Of a DNA stretch of 64,000 bases, positions 58,601-64,000 are shown in pieces. The notes below the pieces were generated by a model. The model searched no databases. It saw nothing but the letters and a program-made list of their open reading frames with translations, and had not been told where the DNA came from. The stretch comes from Serilophus lunatus (taxonomy: Eukaryota > Chordata > Aves > Passeriformes > Eurylaimidae). Position numbers and translations under genes: made by a program. Within the stretch, counting starts at the first letter, position 1, and every line of letters starts with the position of its first letter. Where the stretch lies: assembly GCA_013399895.1 (NCBI GenBank), contig VXBA01003437.1, positions 3,326,064 through 3,390,063 of the forward strand, read 5' to 3'.

Positions 58601-61600
58601 TATTTTTCTCTGGGAATTTTCACCAAAATCAGTGCAATTTCATCACTTTCATTCAAAGTTATTGGAAAGTCTTTCAACTATCCAACCAAAAATCTTCTGA
58701 GATGAGCCTCAACAGAAGAGCCTTCATGGAAATTCAGGTCAGGGTTGGACACTGACTTGAGAGGGGCTTAGTGCAGGCCAGTGATAAGATATCTGAGATG
58801 GGAATGATTTTTATTCCTGTATCGGGGTTATCCTTGAGCCGTTAGAGAGACCATTGGACAAATAATAATTACTAGTCTATCCACTGTATATAGTGAATAT
58901 GGTGAGGTTTTCTCTGGCAGAATCTCACAGGGGAGGCATATTGGGGTAAGCCAGTCCTGGCAGGGGCTGTGCTGCCCTACCTAGTCCCTTGTGCTGACTT
59001 CCCACACCGACCTGTGAGGATGAAACCAGTGACCAAGGCCCACAGCCAGGAGATCTTGATGCTGACTTTTAAAAGGAATTCTAAAAGCACTTTAAGCATT
59101 ACCTTTTTCCTTAGCAGTCCTGATCTCCGGAAGAAGAATAGGACACATATAATTCCAATCTGGTCCTCAACATTGCATCAATATTTATGACTCTTCAGTG
59201 TGATACTTGAGAAAATAGGAAAAAAAAAAAGTAATGAAGAGTTAACTATTAAAACAATGAGTGTTAAAATCAGAAATCAGGGAGTGTGAAATCATCTCCC
59301 TTTAGACTGAGATAAAAAGTGAATAAAATATAGCAAGAGTATTCTGGAGATCATGATCCAGGGAGGACAATTTTGTTGCAGGTAACATATTGAGGGGATT
59401 GTTATCACATCATCTGTCATAAGAAGGAGACTTCTGCAAGTAGTTTGAGCACAAGCATGGGCATGGTTTAGAGGCAGTCTCTGCTTTTGATAGTGGAGGA
59501 GGTTCAGGTTACAGTCTTTATGTATCAGATTAATTAGCTATTTTAACCAAAGTGTTCGGGAGGTCACACTATTTTATCAGCAAATTCTTCTGCTGTGAAT
59601 AATTTTGGATCTCTCAGGAGATTTTTCAGGGGTGGTGTGGTCCACTTATGCTTCAGCATGCAGATTCTCATGCAGGATTTTGGAAGATTTCCCTTCATTT
59701 GCCCTCATCTGTTATGCTTTTAAGGCTATCAGAAGGTCTAGTATGACAATTGCTTAGTGGCTCTTGATGCTTAAACTAACTAAATAACTAAAGAAAAGGG
59801 AAATTGAGGGCAGAGGTCATACCATGATCCATGAAGTCAGCAGAGCTGGCAAAGTTTCATGAAAGATTAGAGCACCTCCACCGTGGTTTTAATGGACAGG
59901 AGTGAATCTAGTGGAAATATTATTTCAACAGCATAGCTACTTAGTTTTGCAAATGATGTTCTGCAAAACAGCCAGATCAGCAATGATGGGCACAGCAGAA
60001 AATTAATTCATCCCCAGCCAAGAGTGTACCATGGGAGTCAGATACACAGGAGGGAAGAGAAGCTTCTTCTAATGTTACTTGGAAACCTGAAAGTGTCCCT
60101 CTTTCCTCTCCAGGAGACGAAACACTGACTGGACATCTGCTTTACCTCTGGGTTAGGAGGACCTGGGAGCTCCTTGTGTATCTCTTGCCGCCTACAGACC
60201 CAAGCCTTGGCCTGACGGGAGGCCAGCCAGCATCTTGAACTGCATAGACAGGAGTGTCCCACTTAGCAGCCGCTGAGGACATTCTTTGGCTCATCAACAG
60301 AGCTTAACACTAGAGGCATTCATGCCATACTGGATGGAGAGTTGAAGGACAAGGCAACTTCTGTATATCCCTTCAGTCCCTTTGCACCCTCCAAACAGCC
60401 CAGACTTGCCTCATGTCCTAGTGCAAAGCTGTCACCATGAGGGCCAAGGAGACAACAGCTCACTCCAGTGTAGCTCTGCTGGCACCCTGTGACACACCAA
60501 GGAGAGGGATCTGAAGGGGAAAATGTGGCCCAAGAAATTTTGCTCTCACTCTGTGTCACTGGGAGGCCACCCCTGGAGGTCTGTCAGCAGCTGAGATATT
60601 TAAGATCATCTTTATGCTTCTGCAGCCTGGTTCAGGATTGGAAAGCAAAATACAGAAGGTGTCATCATCTCCCGTCTGGAGTGTCACCTTCTTCAATGGG
60701 GACAATTGCAGAAAAGCAGAGATTCTGGCCCTAATTTGCAAAAAACAGTAGAGTTTCTGGGTGTCCTGTGCCTTCATGGCACCAGGCAATAGGCAGTGAA
60801 TCTCATTTATCTTCCAAGAATCTCAGAAAGCCTGGCAACTGCACCAACACCATCTCACTCCGACTGAGAACTGAGGAATTTTGCTGCAAGATCCATCCAA
60901 AACCCACTTGAGCTTTCCAAGCCCACTGTTCCCTTGGGGAAGGGGGGAGGCGGGGAGAGAGGCTTGTGTTGATTAATATTAGAAGCAACTCCCCTGAAAG
61001 AATGATAGATCATGGCTTGGTGACTCCAGAATCTTTTCTTGTTTCTTTCTTTGATGGTAGGAGGGGGAACTGGAAACAAAAGGCCTAGGAAGGGGGGAAA
61101 GGAGGGAGGGGTGTGTTTTGAAATCTGCTTCCTTTTGGCCACGCTTGAACTTCCAAGAGCCTGGTTTTGACTGACATCCCTAGGAAATGGGAGAGAAAAC
61201 TCCATGCTGAGCCGGCTCTCTGCCTAGCAGAGGAAGGAGGAGGCATCTGGCTTCAAGGAGCTGAAATAGATGCCTTTAATATGTCCATTAGCCAGCATCA
61301 CAGAGGTGCCCTTGGGTTTTTCAGCCAGTGCACTCAGTTCATGCAGGCTTCCAAGGCCTCTTCACCCCTCTGTGGAGTACATTTAGCTGGGTACTGCATC
61401 CACACTCAGCTGGATGGCTGCAGATGGAACAGTGGATGAAACCCAGACACAGAGCCACTGTGTGTATTCACAGGTAGATAAAAGGGAATGAAGCTGCCTT
61501 TGCAAAACCTGGCTTTGCCCTTCCTTGTAATCCTCTCTTCCCGTGCAGGAGGGCTGGCAGAGCACTCAAAGCATTTCAGCGACATCCAATTTAAAAGCAT

Positions 61601-64000
61601 GCAGAAGAACTGTGTTGATAAAGGTATCCTCCACGCCAGGCAGCTGCTCCCCCACCTGCAACCCCAGGACTCTGGCCAATATATGGGGCTCATGTCAGAA
61701 CAAAGCACCATAGGAAAAACTGTGAAAACAGCCCTAAGAAGGGAGACCTCCTGCTCACATTGCATAGAGCTGGGATGGGAAGGTGTGAAGAGAGTCAGGG
61801 AGAGATCAGGAGAAAAGGCTGTCAGCATTGTCTAGAGCTCGAAAACTGCTGGACACACAAAAGAAGCACTTGCAGAATGGTTGTGCCAGCATTGATGCTC
61901 ATAACAACACATGAGAGCATTGTCATTTTGTCTGTCTCCAGAGAAGCTAGGGTCATGTCTCTGGGGTGGGCACTAACAGAAAAGCCACCTTATATTTGTG
62001 AGTGGGTCCACAGCGCCAAACCCAACATTTTGCCTTCTAATGCTTCTTACATCCATGACCCTGAACAAATTATCGACTTTCAGTTTGTCCCTGTGGCCAA
62101 GCCATGTGTACATTGCTGTTCTCTGTGTTAAGTCTCTTGAGTTGGATACAAGCTAAGGATATGACATATCTCTGAGCAACAAGGAGCTTCTAAAAGGCTC
62201 TTGCCTGTATCCTCTGGTTTCCCCTGTCTGAGCATGCAAGTTTCTCAGCAGAGAACTTTCAAGTTTCCCACCAGCAGAACTCAAATCCTCCTGCCTTTTA
62301 CTGCATCTTGAAATGTTTAGTTGTTTACATTTGCTTTTGCTAACTAGCTGCTTTTTCTGAAAGGATTAAGAGGGGAGTTCCCATGTTTCTTTTACCATTG
62401 AGTTCTCATTTTATTAGTTGATATTCATCACTAGGATATAGGAAGTTAGGCAATGGATCTGCTTACCCACGTTTGATGGTATGCCCAGTTCTGATGATAG
62501 GTACTTTCCTAATGCTCACCCTAAGCAGTAGGGTCTAGCAAGCCAGTAACACAGAAAGTAGTCAAACTCTCGTAACAAAAAGTAAGGGAAAGCCAAGCAG
62601 AGTAGATCTCAGATCTGCTAGGGAGCAAGGACAGTGCAATGCGGTTTGGGAACATATTCACCTTTCTCAAGTCACGGGGATGTTTTCTTGGCATTCTCCT
62701 GCCAATGTAGCTTTGCTGAGTTTGTATTTTATCATGGCAGTCACGTGGCACGTTGTCACAGTCACGAGTCACGTCATGGTGGCTTAAGGAAGCCTGTGGT
62801 CTCTGGCTTTCTTTTGGTTAGGGAACAGTTGGTGCCAAATAAAAGGAATGAGGGTGGCTAATGGCACAAGTTGTTGACACTGGCAGTCTCTATGCAGATG
62901 GCCTGCTGAAGTCCATAATGTGTTAGACCAAATCCTCAGTTACATGTTACATTTACAAACAGTCAACTGGCAGCTGTTTTGGTCTGAAGCAGGTGTCTCT
63001 AGACTGACAATTTCTCTGTAAGTTCCTCTTTTCTCTTTCTGCTTGTCTTCTAACATTACATCTTCTCCAACACTACTCAGGCCAGGCAGTGCCAGGAAGA
63101 AAGATTTGCCCTTGCTGAGGAGATAAACATAGTGCATGTTCAGCTGGCCTCCAGCTGTGATCCACAGAGAGCAGAAATGAGTCTACCATGCTTCCCCCTC
63201 CCCGAGGAGTGCTGCGTGGTCTGGCTGCAGATTTTGCCCCTCTTCAGGCAAGAGCCTTCAGCAAGAGCCAACCGTGCTACATCCCACATCCTGTCTCCAG
63301 TTTCGCACGCTGCCTGTGATGAATAGCAAGCCTGGGGAAACCCACGAGGCTTTAGGTCTCCATGTTTTAGCTCTCTCAGCACACTGAAATCCTGCCCTCA
63401 GTGTTGAGAGACAGTAAGCTTGCACGCGTCCAGACAAGGAGTACACAATGATAGATAATACCAATAAAGCCCTGAGCTGTTCTAGGGAGGGGAGGGTGAT
63501 TTATTCCCAGCCGGACGGCTGGGGTGAGTGGAGCGGAGAGCGGAAATCCTACGGGAGCTGCGGGGCACACATCAAAACTGCATGTCACTCTGTCCGCAAC
63601 ACCCAGGGCGCCAGTTCAAAGCCATCACGTGCTGCGGCTGGAGACTTAAGGTGATGCCAAGCTAATGAGCAAACGAAACAATAAATAACCTCGGTGATCA
63701 TTACGCATTCCCCCTCCTTGGAGCTTGCCTGCTCCGGCCCTGGTGAGCCAGTGCTTCTCACACCCAATTACTCATGCCAAGGCCCCTCAAACGGAACCCA
63801 GAGCAGGCTCAGCAAACCATTCATCTTTGCAGAGTGGAGCCCTTTCAAGTTTCTCTGCAGCAGCTGCTCTGTTTATTGTTAAGATGAGCACACAGTTTAC
63901 ATGAACTGTTCTTATTTATCTTTGACTTTTACCTTTTAGGTCATTTCTTTGCATGTCCGGCACTTTCTAAGTCTCAACCAAACTTTTATTTATGCCCTAG
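46681..64000. other. Gene-poor region upstream of CD82
   Basis: I could find no exon with a recognisable protein family, no RNA gene and no CR1 fragment. Open frames of 60-167 codons look random in composition. In mammals CD82 and ALX4 are divergently arranged with a large gap between them, so this is probably the start of that gap. A few segments have the look of regulatory DNA and are listed as findings. Confidence 0.65.
62742..62776. promoter_or_regulatory. E-box and CRE-like motif cluster
   Basis: Within about 40 bp there is a perfect CACGTG (62742-62747) in the context GTCACGTGGC, two further GTCACG motifs, and ACGTCA (62771-62776), a CRE half-site. This keeps several CpGs in a CpG-poor neighbourhood. 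Function is inferred from motifs only. Confidence 0.35.

Overview
This is a vertebrate nuclear genomic window, most likely from a bird. It has spliced genes with GT-AG introns, a CpG-island promoter, and three 3'-terminal fragments of the CR1 LINE that dominates avian and other sauropsid genomes. It shows none of the mammalian repeats Alu, B1 or L1. Turtle or crocodilian is not strictly excluded, but the compact gene (about 39 kb) fits a bird. Intergenic runs of N and an exact duplicated block around a gap suggest a short-read draft assembly.

The only protein-coding gene I can support is the tetraspanin CD82 (KAI1), on the minus strand. I assembled eight coding exons with consensus splice sites: 26758-26696, 21476-21404, 18039-17915, 16749-16675, 12129-12022, 9773-9582, 9299-9216 and 8723-8646. 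They join without a frameshift into 798 nt, giving 265 residues plus a stop; human CD82 has 267. The start is fixed by an in-frame TGA three codons upstream and by a strong Kozak context. The 3' UTR runs about 2 kb to a canonical AATAAA near 6615. The 5' non-coding exon and promoter probably lie in a CpG island at about 45.3-46.6 kb, leaving a first intron of about 19 kb.

Layout: 1-6.6 kb is intergenic DNA downstream of CD82, with two CR1 fragments. 6.6-45.9 kb is CD82, with a CR1 fragment, a TA/TG microsatellite and several small repeats in its introns. 45.3-46.6 kb is the promoter CpG island, damaged by a probable assembly duplication and a 119-bp gap. 46.6-64 kb is gene-poor upstream DNA with no convincing exon. 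In mammals this side faces ALX4 across a large gap, so the region may hold regulatory elements. I flag a few candidates by sequence character only.

I found no new biological system here. The most informative points are residue-level differences in CD82 (shifted N-glycosylation sites, loss of one juxtamembrane cysteine, loss of the terminal tyrosine), a perfect cryptic splice donor just upstream of the start codon, E-box clusters that keep their CpGs, and the promoter assembly artefact.
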